From assembly GCA_045536915.1 (NCBI GenBank), contig JAZSOL010000138.1, forward strand, positions 1-14,995: DNA of 14,995 nt, in the 5' to 3' direction. The position numbers were made by a program, and so were the translations under genes. The stretch is from RGIG1828 sp045536915 (GTDB lineage: Bacteria; Bacillota; Clostridia; UMGS1810). The notes beneath the pieces are model-generated. The model was given only the letters and a program-made list of their open reading frames with translations. It was not told the DNA's origin and did not search any database. Positions 1-6,726 of the stretch are shown in pieces. The stretch's first letter is position 1. Each line of letters starts with the position of its first letter.

Positions 1-1
1 A

Positions 2-46
2 CTCGTTAAGGTGGCTAAGAATATGGATATTTGCTTTGGTGATTAA
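2..46 (+). CDS. 3' end of an unidentified gene (partial)
   Basis: An open frame enters from the left edge and ends in TAA at 44-46, giving the last residues LVKVAKNMDICFGD. It is directly followed by a perfect intrinsic terminator, which is what one expects at the end of a real gene. Too little is visible to name the product. Confidence 0.5.
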   Translation, partial: LVKVAKNMDICFGD

Positions 47-53
47 TAAGTTT

Positions 54-98
54 AAAATGGACTGTAAAAAATCTACGGATTTTTTACAGTCCATTTTT
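54..98 (+). terminator. Intrinsic terminator with perfect 20-bp stem and cUACGg tetraloop
   Basis: The arms at 54-73 and 78-97 are exact reverse complements and enclose the four bases TACG. The loop with its closing C-G pair is a member of the unusually stable UNCG tetraloop class. The stem ends in A/T pairs that supply the U-run on the plus strand and also A/U-rich ends on the other strand, so it could work in both directions. It lies 8 bp after the stop codon of the gene entering from the left. Confidence 0.85.
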
Positions 99-211
99 GG
101 GGAATAGGAAAAAATGATTCAGAATTGATAGAGAGGCTGTACAAAAGTACTGCGAGTGGCGAGATTTGTCTATAGTCAAAAGCATTTTAAGATTTCTGCA
201 ATAATCATTGA

Positions 212-373
212 TTACAATTTTGAAATCATCAACTTCTGCCTTTGCCCGTTTATATAAACGTTTTTAACTGTCACATCCGATACAGAATAAACTTCGTCAT
301 AACCGCTGAAATACATTGAGCGTTTATGACATGTATGGATGTTGATATTTTCAAAGAGAATATTTCTGTTTTT
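212..373 (-). pseudogene. Remnant: C-terminal end of a right-handed beta-helix / polygalacturonase-like protein
   Basis: Read on the minus strand, this is an open frame of about 54 codons with no start, ending in TAA at 212-214. It includes the stretches LFENINIHTCHKRSMYFSGY and VYSVSDVTVKNVYINGQ. The pattern 'F.NI.I..C....Y.SGYDE...V.dVTvkNvyINGq' resembles the last coil and tail of right-handed beta-helix carbohydrate-active enzymes (GH28-like), whose C-termini often read '..GyDe.h.i.nV...nl.inGk'. There is no start codon, ribosome site or full-length body, so it is a fossil. It lies in the same reading frame as the next fragment, separated from it by TAA TGA. Family assignment is by pattern memory and is moderate at best. 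Confidence 0.5.
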
Positions 374-376
374 TCA

Positions 377-469
377 TTATTTTACCTCAAATGCCACAAA
401 GCCAAAGGGAGCAATATCCGAAAGATATACTTTGTCTCCGTCAAGTCGTCCTGTGCAATTTGCAAATTT
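377..469 (-). pseudogene. Remnant: C-terminal tail of a probable glycoside hydrolase
   Basis: The minus strand carries 30 sense codons ending ..GDKVYLSDIAPFGFVAFEVK followed by TAA TGA (379-374). A glycine/aspartate turn followed by 'DIAPFGFVAFEV' is the usual look of the last beta strands of many GH-clan proteins, where the end reads '..l.pyg..vlev'. The frame is closed upstream by a TGA at 470-472, and the DNA beyond that is AT-rich and shows no coding pattern, so only the tail survives. With the 212-373 fragment it suggests a former carbohydrate-utilisation gene pair on the minus strand. Confidence 0.45.
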
Positions 470-658
470 TCAAAGAGCTATTTTTATTAATTTTCAAACA
501 GAAAATTTATATGTTTGCAATTAATTCAAGCATACCGCACAATTACAATGAGATTAATTTGAATATTTATATACAACCTTACTCTTTTTTTATGCGAAAA
601 ATATCATATAATTATTATACCCAAAACGGAAAAAGCAAAAAATGAAAAGGAGAAAAAA

Positions 659-1495
659 ATGTTAGTAAATTTGAAAGAAATCCTCAAAATTGCTGAAGAA
701 AGAAAATGCGCCGTGGGTGCATTCAACACCGTTGATATGGCAAATGCCAGAGCCATCATAGGTGCCGCTGAAGAAACAAACTCTCCCGTTATTATTATGC
801 ATGCTCAGGTGCACGAAGAAATGGGTCTTTGCACAATCGAGGAAGTTGCTCCTATGATGCTATTTTATGCAAAAAGAGCAAAGGTGCCTGTGTGCGTTCA
901 TCTTGACCACGGTACGGATATGGACTATGTTAAAAAAGGTCTTGAGCTTGGTTTCACATCTGTTATGTATGACGGCTCAACTCTCGACGAAGCTCAAAAC
1001 ATTGCCAACACAAAGCACATTCGCGAAGTTGCCGATAAATACGGTGCATCCTTAGAGGGCGAAATCGGTTCTATGGGCGCAAGAGAATCGGGTGCCGGAG
1101 AAGCTTTGGAAAGCATCTACACAGACCCCGATGATGCAGTTAAATTCGTTAAAGAAACAGGTGTTGATGCTCTTGCCTGTGCTTTCGGTACTGCTCACGG
1201 ACTCTACACCAAACAGCCCAGGCTTGATTTCGACAGACTCAAAAAAATTAATGAAATGATTGATGTTCCGATTGTTATGCACGGCGGAAGCGGCGTAAGT
1301 GACGAAGATTTCAAAAAGGTTATCGACCTCGGCGTAAGAAAAATCAACTACTATACATATATGTCCAAAGCCGGTGCAGATGCCGTAATCGCAATGGAAG
1401 ACAAAACTTTCTACCATGATATTTATGTTTGCGCTATGAACGCTATGAAAGAAGACGTTAAAAAAGCTATAAAGGTATTCAACAAAGAAGTCTGA
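659..1495 (+). CDS. fba: Class II ketose/fructose-bisphosphate aldolase
   Basis: A zinc-dependent cytosolic aldolase that cleaves fructose-1,6-bisphosphate (or a related ketose bisphosphate such as tagatose-1,6-bisphosphate) to dihydroxyacetone phosphate and an aldehyde. At 278 residues it has the size of the GatY/KbaY branch. Visible signatures are the N-terminal VGAFNTVDM, the HLDHG motif with D83 and H84, EGEIG at 133-137, GTAHG with H180, and MHGGSG with H208 and the phosphate-binding loop. H84, H180 and H208 are the expected zinc ligands and D83 the catalytic aspartate. One oddity is KINYYTYMSKAG at 228-239, where most relatives have KIN/KVN followed by an ATE- or DTD-like phosphate-binding segment, so the substrate may differ from plain FBP. 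The start is fixed by AAAAGGAG at 645-652, six bases before ATG. It is a single-gene unit ended by the hairpin at 1527-1564. Confidence 0.93.
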   Translation: MLVNLKEILKIAEERKCAVGAFNTVDMANARAIIGAAEETNSPVIIMHAQVHEEMGLCTIEEVAPMMLFYAKRAKVPVCVHLDHGTDMDYVKKGLELGFTSVMYDGSTLDEAQNIANTKHIREVADKYGASLEGEIGSMGARESGAGEALESIYTDPDDAVKFVKETGVDALACAFGTAHGLYTKQPRLDFDRLKKINEMIDVPIVMHGGSGVSDEDFKKVIDLGVRKINYYTYMSKAGADAVIAMEDKTFYHDIYVCAMNAMKEDVKKAIKVFNKEV

Positions 1496-1526
1496 TTTTT
1501 TTTTCCTATGATTTTAATATAACATC

Positions 1527-1570
1527 AAACAAACCGCTGGGCTGATTAGCCGGGCGGTTTGTTTAAATTT
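1527..1570 (+). terminator. Intrinsic terminator of the aldolase gene
   Basis: The arms AAACAAACCGC (1527-1537) and GCGGTTTGTTT (1554-1564) pair fully, and an inner GGCT/AGCC helix closes a GATT loop. A T-rich tract follows. It lies about 30 bp beyond the aldolase stop codon. Confidence 0.85.
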
Positions 1571-1944
1571 ATTTAATTTTTTTCAGAATGATTTAATTTT
1601 AAGCCTTCTTTACGACTCGTTTTCAAATTCCGATTACTTGTTTTGATATCTGAGATATTCGTTTCCGGATAATCTATATAAATTTTAAAACCTCCGGATT
1701 AACCGGTTCAACAACCTTTTTTCATTTTCATTAGATTTAAATGTTGCTCCTTTATGAGCACATCATTTATCACTGTATCTTAATTATGGAATTACTTTCT
1801 TTTGCCGGAAAACTTATCACAGATACATTACATCGGTTTGATCTTAAATCTGTTTTTTAAGTTTGGAGTTTTCTTGATAAATACCTCGCTTTATTATTTT
1901 TCATTTAGAAATGATTTTACGTTTATGATATTTTTCAGGTCACA
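1571..1944. other. AT-rich intergenic stretch; possible tail of the minus-strand RNA
   Basis: No reading frame here has a ribosome site or recognisable protein sequence. On the minus strand it lies downstream of the structured RNA candidate, and no convincing terminator was found between that RNA and the fba hairpin. The transcript could therefore run on through part of this region. Confidence 0.4.
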
Positions 1945-2147
1945 CACTGCCGGAATTCCTACTCATTTACCTCCGGGCTATTCGCTTATCGCTTTATTCC
2001 TCCGAAATTCCCGGGAGTCTATCTTAAGCTTTTCCGACGGCATGTAACCGTCACTATCTCTTCGCTACTAACCATCGGACTCAATCCTTTCTGCATTTGC
2101 GGTGTTAGAAAGCTTCCCTGCTTTCTTTTTATTGTTTCCTTTTCTTT
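1945..2147 (-). ncRNA. Candidate stand-alone structured non-coding RNA
   Basis: A segment GC-richer than its surroundings lies directly downstream of a near-perfect minus-strand sigma-A promoter (2154-2182) and contains no protein gene. Several helices can be drawn on the minus strand: a 7-bp 5' hairpin (2107-2113 with 2120-2126); GAGTC/GACTC (2078-2082 with 2015-2019), enclosing a 7-bp helix with one G-U pair (2072-2078 with 2034-2040, sharing base 2078); and a roughly 10-bp helix with one bulge (2004-2014 with 1950-1959). I could not match it to tmRNA, RNase P, SRP RNA, T-box or any riboswitch consensus I know. No minus-strand gene follows, so it is not an mRNA leader. The 3' end is uncertain. 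The transcript could extend towards 1565, and at that length a large ornate RNA would be possible. Confidence 0.5.
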
Positions 2148-2153
2148 AACTGT

Positions 2154-2182
2154 ATTTTAATATATAATTTTTGTTTTGTCAA
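2154..2182 (-). promoter_or_regulatory. Strong sigma-A promoter of the ncRNA candidate
   Basis: On the minus strand, TTGACA (2182-2177) and TAAAAT (2159-2154) are separated by exactly 17 bp. Transcription would start near 2147. No other feature on this strand needs this promoter. Confidence 0.75.
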
Positions 2183-2190
2183 CACCTTTC

Positions 2191-2221
2191 ACAAAAAAAC
2201 TTTTGATTCTTCGAAAGTTTT
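2191..2221 (-). terminator. Minus-strand intrinsic terminator-like hairpin upstream of the ncRNA promoter
   Basis: On the minus strand, AAAACTTTCG and CAAAAGTTTT pair over 10 bp with one G-U, enclosing a six-base loop, and run into a stretch of seven T's. It would stop minus-strand transcription arriving from the purC side just before the ncRNA promoter. Confidence 0.55.
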
Positions 2222-2292
2222 AGCACTTTGCCACAAAACGCATACCTGTTTTTTTGCAAACTGACGATTTTTATTTTTTTGCCGGAAAAATA

Positions 2293-2321
2293 TTGAAACT
2301 GAAAAAATAAAGTGATATAAT
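2293..2321 (+). promoter_or_regulatory. Promoter upstream of purC (distal)
   Basis: TTGAAA (2293-2298) and TATAAT (2316-2321) with a 17-bp spacer give a near-consensus sigma-A promoter. Initiation near 2328 would leave a leader of about 235 nt before purC. I saw no known purine, PRPP or ppGpp riboswitch pattern in that leader. A weaker promoter (TATACA, 17 bp, TAAAAT just before 2520) may give a short leader instead. Confidence 0.65.
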
Positions 2322-2414
2322 ATAAGTTAGTGCGTTAAGCTCATTTTATCTTCCCGCTAAATTTTAATTTATCAACCTCAAATCTTTCTTATGCATACAC
2401 ATCCTCGCCGTAAT

Positions 2415-2423
2415 TGTGGATAA
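2415..2423 (-). promoter_or_regulatory. Single perfect DnaA-box sequence in the purC leader
   Basis: TGTGGATAA on the plus strand is the exact reverse complement of the consensus DnaA box TTATCCACA. It is isolated, with no cluster, AT-rich unwinding element or dnaA/dnaN gene nearby, so it is not an origin. It lies about 90 bp downstream of the distal purC promoter. Confidence 0.4.
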
Positions 2424-2564
2424 AGTTTTATTTTAACCGTCATTAATCGGATAATTTTGTGTATTTTAATAACAAATATTTTTCAAAAAAATATATACAT
2501 ACGGAGAATTTTGTGATAAAATATATCTGTTAGATTTTTTTAGACAAACAAAGGAGTGTTGAAC

Positions 2565-3248
2565 GTGAAGAAAATTTATGAAGGTAAAACAAAAGATGTA
2601 TATTCTCTTGAAAATGGCAATGTGATGCTTAAATTCAAAGACGACTGTACCGGTAAGGACGGTGTGTTTGATCCGGGTGAAAATACCGTTGGTCTCACAA
2701 TTGAAGGTATCGGCAGAGCCAATCTCGAAACATCTATTCACTACTTCGAGCTTCTCAAAGATGCCGGCATCAAAACTCACTATGTTGGTGCAAATCTTGA
2801 TGAGGCAACAATGGAAGTTCTCCCGGCTACAGTTTTCGGTCACGGTCTTGAAGTTATCTGCCGTCTTGTTGCAACAGGAAGCTTTATCCGCAGATACGGT
2901 GAATACATTGAAGATGGTACTGTTTTGGAAGGCGGATATGTTGAATGCACATTCAAAAATGATGAAAAGGGCGATCCCCTCGTAACAGGTGAAGGTCTTG
3001 CAGCTCTCGGTGTTATGACTCCTGCTATGTTTGAAAGCATGAAAGAACAGACTCTTAAAATAACCAAAATCGTTGCTGATGACCTCAAATCAATTGGTCT
3101 CGACCTTTGGGATATTAAATTTGAATTCGGCTACAACAACGACGAAGTAATCCTCATTGATGAAATCGCATCAGGTAATATGAGAGTGTATAAAGACGGC
3201 AAGATTGTGGAACCCGTTGAACTCACAAAGCTTATCTTAAACAGATAA
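2565..3248 (+). CDS. purC: Phosphoribosylaminoimidazole-succinocarboxamide (SAICAR) synthase
   Basis: This cytosolic enzyme of de novo purine synthesis joins CAIR and aspartate using ATP to give SAICAR. The N-terminal YEGKTKDVY (5-13) is the glycine-rich ATP-binding strand typical of PurC. EVICRLVATGSFIRRYG (96-112) and LIDEIASGNMRVY (197-209) correspond to the family signatures, although the second usually reads DE..TPDSSR, so this belongs to a variant clade. The length is 227 residues. The frame is open from GTG 2556, but that codon sits inside the AAAGGAG ribosome site. I therefore place the start at GTG 2565, which leaves eight bases of spacing and begins the protein MKKIYEGK. It is a single-gene unit away from any pur operon, with a long leader and its own terminator. 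An AGGAG-driven TTG at 2559 is a less likely alternative start. Confidence 0.92.
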   Translation: MKKIYEGKTKDVYSLENGNVMLKFKDDCTGKDGVFDPGENTVGLTIEGIGRANLETSIHYFELLKDAGIKTHYVGANLDEATMEVLPATVFGHGLEVICRLVATGSFIRRYGEYIEDGTVLEGGYVECTFKNDEKGDPLVTGEGLAALGVMTPAMFESMKEQTLKITKIVADDLKSIGLDLWDIKFEFGYNNDEVILIDEIASGNMRVYKDGKIVEPVELTKLILNR

Positions 3249-3260
3249 TCACTGCATTTT

Positions 3261-3293
3261 AAAAGCATCCGGATTTAAGCCGGATGCTTTTTT
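3261..3293 (+). terminator. Terminator between convergent purC and the DUF2156-GNAT gene
   Basis: The arms 3261-3272 and 3280-3291 form a perfect 12-bp stem (core AAAGCATCCGG/CCGGATGCTTT) with a seven-base loop and a T-run. The A-run on its other side gives a short U-run on the minus strand, so it may serve both converging genes. Confidence 0.85.
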
Positions 3294-3310
3294 GCAATTA
3301 AATATTAATT

Positions 3311-4723
3311 TTATATGCGTTCAAAATAATAAAATGTTTCATCTTCACGCACTTTGTGAAGATTATTTGACGTAATCATACGGTATGAAGCAACATTATT
3401 GCGGTAACACCGCGCCCAAACCTTCATTCCGAGAGTATTTTGAGCATAATCGCAAATCGCACCAAAAGCTTTTTTGCCGTAGCCGTTTGAGTGATACTCC
3501 GGCATTATGCGGCAGCCAAGCTCCGCAGAACCATCTGCACCAAAATTCCAGAGAATCCCCTCTCCTATCATATCCCCTTTTTCGCTCAGGCGGATTGCAA
3601 AGTTTATTGAATCTCCAACCTTCATATCATACATAGCAAAATCATAAAATGTGTTTTCATCAATTTCACCTGTAATGAAAGCATCCTCGCGGTAGTCGTA
3701 GCCCCAGAAGCGGTTGTTATCCACGTCTGTGTTTATTTTCAAATAGGTTTCCTTATCTGTTTCACGAAAGCCTGTAATCACAATACCATCCTTATGAATT
3801 ACCGGAAAATCCTTTTGCTTTGATGCAGGTGAATTAATATGAACAAGATATTTATGAACCCTGCCTATTGGCTTATACTGCTCCTTTGACGCGCGAAGCC
3901 CGGGGTCGCCGGAATCGTCCTCACGGTTTACAATGCTTAATTCATTGTCTGACTGCTCATCAATCAAACGAACAAAACCGTTATACATTGAAGGGTACAC
4001 TCCCTGATATCCTTTAAGAGCTTTTTCAACGTGAATAATAAGCATATCATCAATTATCTCACCAACAGAAAATGCAATGATTTTCCCGTCAGCTCTGAGG
4101 CACGCCGCATAAAGTCCGAGTTTGCCGTAAACTTTAAGAAGCTCTTTTGTGCGGTCAAATTCCATTTTTTCAAGCTTGTTTTTAAAGCTGTGTTCTAATT
4201 CATATTCTTTTAGCAACGTTTCAATTTCAGGCAAATCCTCCGAAATTACGAAGCGTATGTCAGGCTCGCCATAAAGCCGTTTGAATTTATTGATATGATT
4301 ACGCTGTCCGCTGAATTTTCTGCCCTTAAAAGTTATGGCATCCGCAAAAGAATAAATATAATCACTCCATCGCCCGTCATACGTCCACCCTACAGATTCA
4401 AAACGTTTGTCAGAAGAAATTTTTTCGAGTTCATATTTCCCAACAGCATAAAAGCGCAACGGCAAACGGTTGTTGCGTGCATACACCATAAGCTCATCAA
4501 TCATACCGTCAACATCCTTGCCAACCGGAAGGCTGAATGCACTTGCACCGCCAACCGTCTGATGAATAACAAATGTGTCGTTCCACACGCAAAACTCAAT
4601 ATCTTCCGAATGCCACATAAACACAGCACCAAGAGAATGGTCACTGCATTTTGACTTGTTTTTATGGATATAAGGTTTCATTCTGCTGAGCGTTTCAACA
4701 GAAAACTTTTCAAATTTAAGCAT
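3311..4723 (-). CDS. DUF2156 (LPG-synthase-like) / GNAT acetyltransferase fusion protein
   Basis: A 470-residue soluble protein made of two acyltransferase-fold halves. Residues 1 to about 295 match DUF2156, the GNAT-fold catalytic domain of phosphatidylglycerol lysyltransferases. Its features are KGRKFSGQRNHINKF near 133-147, YPSMYNGFVRLI near 243-254 and NREDDSGDPGLRASKEQYKP at 266-285, the typical signature. Residues about 315-470 form a RimJ/RimL-type N-acetyltransferase, with the acetyl-CoA pyrophosphate loop HSNGYGKKAF at 411-420 and a C-terminal NNVASYRMI helix. There are no membrane helices, so it is not a full MprF. Substrates are unknown; a tRNA-dependent aminoacyl transfer or a simple acetyltransferase role is possible. 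The promoter at 4770-4798 and a weak AGGTG site ten bases before ATG support the start. It is divergent from the RyR-domain gene. Confidence 0.8.
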   Translation of the reverse strand: MLKFEKFSVETLSRMKPYIHKNKSKCSDHSLGAVFMWHSEDIEFCVWNDTFVIHQTVGGASAFSLPVGKDVDGMIDELMVYARNNRLPLRFYAVGKYELEKISSDKRFESVGWTYDGRWSDYIYSFADAITFKGRKFSGQRNHINKFKRLYGEPDIRFVISEDLPEIETLLKEYELEHSFKNKLEKMEFDRTKELLKVYGKLGLYAACLRADGKIIAFSVGEIIDDMLIIHVEKALKGYQGVYPSMYNGFVRLIDEQSDNELSIVNREDDSGDPGLRASKEQYKPIGRVHKYLVHINSPASKQKDFPVIHKDGIVITGFRETDKETYLKINTDVDNNRFWGYDYREDAFITGEIDENTFYDFAMYDMKVGDSINFAIRLSEKGDMIGEGILWNFGADGSAELGCRIMPEYHSNGYGKKAFGAICDYAQNTLGMKVWARCYRNNVASYRMITSNNLHKVREDETFYYFERI

Positions 4724-4769
4724 ATTTTCAAAACACCTGTATTTTTATTTAGTATTATTATCTTTTGAA

Positions 4770-4798
4770 ATTATACTACAAAATGTGAATTAATGCAA
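4770..4798 (-). promoter_or_regulatory. Promoter of the DUF2156-GNAT gene
   Basis: On the minus strand, TTGCAT (4798-4793) and TATAAT (4775-4770) have a 17-bp spacer, giving a leader of about 40 nt. Confidence 0.75.
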
Positions 4799-4862
4799 GT
4801 TTTTATCAGATAAATCTGTTTTTTCAAAAAAAATGGGGAAACTCAAAAAAATCCTAATTGTA

Positions 4863-4891
4863 TTGATTAGTAGGAAAATATATGCTATAAT
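4863..4891 (+). promoter_or_regulatory. Promoter of the RyR-domain membrane protein gene
   Basis: TTGATT (4863-4868) and TATAAT (4886-4891) have a 17-bp spacer. Initiation near 4898 leaves a leader of about 23 nt that contains the GGGAGG ribosome site. Confidence 0.8.
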
Positions 4892-4920
4892 TATTATAAA
4901 CCAATAATCGGGAGGCTATT

Positions 4921-6669
4921 ATGGATATATCTGTTATACTTCTTTCTGTCGGCAGTTTGATAATATCAACACTACTGGCGGCAACTTCGCACATTTTATT
5001 TAAAAACCAAAAAAATGTTAAGCCCATATACATTCTGCTCGCAGGAGCATTTATTGCAACTCTTATTATAATGCTCTACGTTGATTACAAGCCCGATATC
5101 CATGGCGGAAAAACAACCTTTTTCTTAGCCGTTGTTCATTCCATACAGGTTATGCTTTTAGGGTATGATTTCGAATTTTTGTATGAAGCAATTCAAATTT
5201 CAAATAAATATGCCGATTTAGGATATTTTTATCTGTCTGTATTGTTTTTTCTGACTCCGGTATATACGTTCGGATTTGTTCTTTCTTTTTTCGAAAGCAT
5301 AACTTCATACGTAAAATACCTTTTCAAATGGCGCTCCGACATCTATATTTTATCTGACTTATCAGAAAAATCAATGGTTCTTGCAACGTCAATAAGAAAA
5401 AAATTTCCCAAATCATTAATCATATTTGCGGATGAAACGTCAAATGAGTATGCATCAGATCTTATCTCAGATTCCAAAAAAATAAAAGCTGTTCATTTCA
5501 AAAAGCATATTACCGATATCGGGATGAAATTTCATAAAAAAAGCTCCAAAGCAACATTTTTTGCAATAAATGAAGATGAATCCGCAAACCTTGAATCAGC
5601 TCTGCATATTACAGATAAATTCAGCAACCGCCAAAATACCGAGTTGTATGTTTTTTCAACTTCCAAAGAAGGTCAGCTTTTGCTTGACTCTGCGAAAAAA
5701 GGATTTATGAAAGTCAGACGCATAAACGAAAACAAGGCTCTTGCATATTCAACACTCCGAACCAAACCTCTTCTTGAAAACCACACAGTTTGCAACGAAA
5801 AAAAGATACTTTCAACTTTGATTGTTGGTTTCGGAGGATACGGAAGCGAGCTTACAAAAGCGCTTTTATGGTGCTGTCAGTTGCCGGGCTTTGAACTGAA
5901 GCTGAATGTTATAGACAAAAATCCATATGCCGAATCGCAATTCAGAGCTGAATGCCCTGAAATTATGCTTCTCAACGGCAACACCGAATTCGGAGAAGCC
6001 TGCTACACTGTGAATTTTTATAATGGCACAGATGCAGGAACATATGAATTTAACAAAATAATTTCAACGTTAACGGATACATCGGTTGTTTACGTTTCTC
6101 TGGGTAATGATGAACTGAATATCGAAACCGCCATCAACATCCGTATTCTTTTCGAAAGAATCGGAGTGTATCCTGTCATAAGAGCAGTTGTATACAGCAA
6201 AATCAGATGCCACACATTAAGCAAGAGTTCACTTGTGAATCATCAGGGAAAAAGCTACGATATTGAAATAATAGGAAACATTGATGAACGTTTTTCATAC
6301 GATACAATTATTAGCGAAGAACTTGAGGCAATGGCGCTGAAGTGTCACTTAAGATGGTCTGATTCTCCGGAAGAAATAAAACAGGCAACCGAACAGTTCA
6401 ACGAATATGAATACTTCAGGAATTCATCCATGGCATCGGCAATTCACGATAAATACCGTGAAAGCGAAAAACTTACAGGCGAAACCGCAACCATAACCGA
6501 GCATATGCGCTGGAACGCATATATGCGAACCGAGGGATATGTGTTTTCCGGTTCGCTCAACAAGGAAACCAGAAACGACCGCGCAAAAATGCACCATAAT
6601 CTTCACCGGTTTGGTCTCCTCAGCAATGAGGATATTGAAAAAGACCGACGCATTGTCTCCGATAATTAA
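4921..6669 (+). CDS. Membrane protein with tandem Rossmann (TrkA-N/RCK-like) regions and C-terminal RyR-like domain
   Basis: A 582-residue protein whose exact function I do not recognise. Hydrophobic segments near 4-27, 35-56, 64-82 and 100-135 look like membrane helices; I see no TVGYG potassium filter. The last helix runs straight into a Rossmann-like strand (DIYILSDLSEKS, 140-151), as in RCK-gated channels, and a region to about 285 follows. A second, clearer nucleotide-binding fold starts at LSTLIVGFGGYGSELTKAL (297-315), with the GxGGxG loop at 303-308 and acidic D332 after the second strand. Residues about 526-580 (EHMRWNAYMRTEGYVFSG, then MHHNLHRFGLLSNEDIEKDR) match the pattern of the RyR domain (Pfam RyR), which is also found in bacterial proteins. 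A ligand-gated channel or nucleotide-sensing membrane effector is inferred. The start is fixed by GGGAGG five bases before ATG. It appears to be transcribed alone and diverges from the DUF2156-GNAT gene. Confidence 0.75.
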   Translation: MDISVILLSVGSLIISTLLAATSHILFKNQKNVKPIYILLAGAFIATLIIMLYVDYKPDIHGGKTTFFLAVVHSIQVMLLGYDFEFLYEAIQISNKYADLGYFYLSVLFFLTPVYTFGFVLSFFESITSYVKYLFKWRSDIYILSDLSEKSMVLATSIRKKFPKSLIIFADETSNEYASDLISDSKKIKAVHFKKHITDIGMKFHKKSSKATFFAINEDESANLESALHITDKFSNRQNTELYVFSTSKEGQLLLDSAKKGFMKVRRINENKALAYSTLRTKPLLENHTVCNEKKILSTLIVGFGGYGSELTKALLWCCQLPGFELKLNVIDKNPYAESQFRAECPEIMLLNGNTEFGEACYTVNFYNGTDAGTYEFNKIISTLTDTSVVYVSLGNDELNIETAINIRILFERIGVYPVIRAVVYSKIRCHTLSKSSLVNHQGKSYDIEIIGNIDERFSYDTIISEELEAMALKCHLRWSDSPEEIKQATEQFNEYEYFRNSSMASAIHDKYRESEKLTGETATITEHMRWNAYMRTEGYVFSGSLNKETRNDRAKMHHNLHRFGLLSNEDIEKDRRIVSDN

Positions 6670-6726
6670 GAAAAATCAGTAGAACAAAAATATTTTAAAA
6701 TCATACTCAACGTCTGAATATTAATG

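Larger units (their letters stand above)
99..658. other. 560-bp gap: gene relics and upstream region of the aldolase gene
   Basis: Apart from the two minus-strand protein relics (212-373 and 377-469), this stretch has no supported gene. Bases 470-640 are AT-rich and probably hold the aldolase promoter. A TATAAT lies at 607-612, but I see no good -35 element at 17 bp, so the promoter is only tentative. The plus-strand frames here (339-524, 391-645) lack ribosome sites and give unlikely protein sequence. Confidence 0.5.

Noticed and set aside
99..260. Further minus-strand open frame downstream of the beta-helix relic
   Set aside because: It is open for about 50 codons but shows no recognisable family pattern or start. 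It is probably non-coding or too decayed to support.
1802..2047. 81-codon plus-strand open frame in the fba-purC gap
   Set aside because: No ribosome site, unlikely composition, and it lies antisense to the structured RNA candidate, whose strong promoter is on the other strand.
2107..2130. Hairpin AGAAAGC/GCTTTCT followed by T's, readable as a plus-strand terminator
   Set aside because: No plus-strand gene or promoter is evident before it. It fits better as the 5' hairpin of the minus-strand RNA, although a dual role cannot be excluded.
1800..2289. 13-base repeat TTTTGCCGGAAAA at 1800-1812 and 2277-2289
   Set aside because: Only two copies with no extended similarity in flanks. Chance in AT-rich DNA is a sufficient explanation.
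2328..2550. Purine, PRPP or ppGpp riboswitch in the purC leader
   Set aside because: None of the conserved cores I know for these classes can be found.
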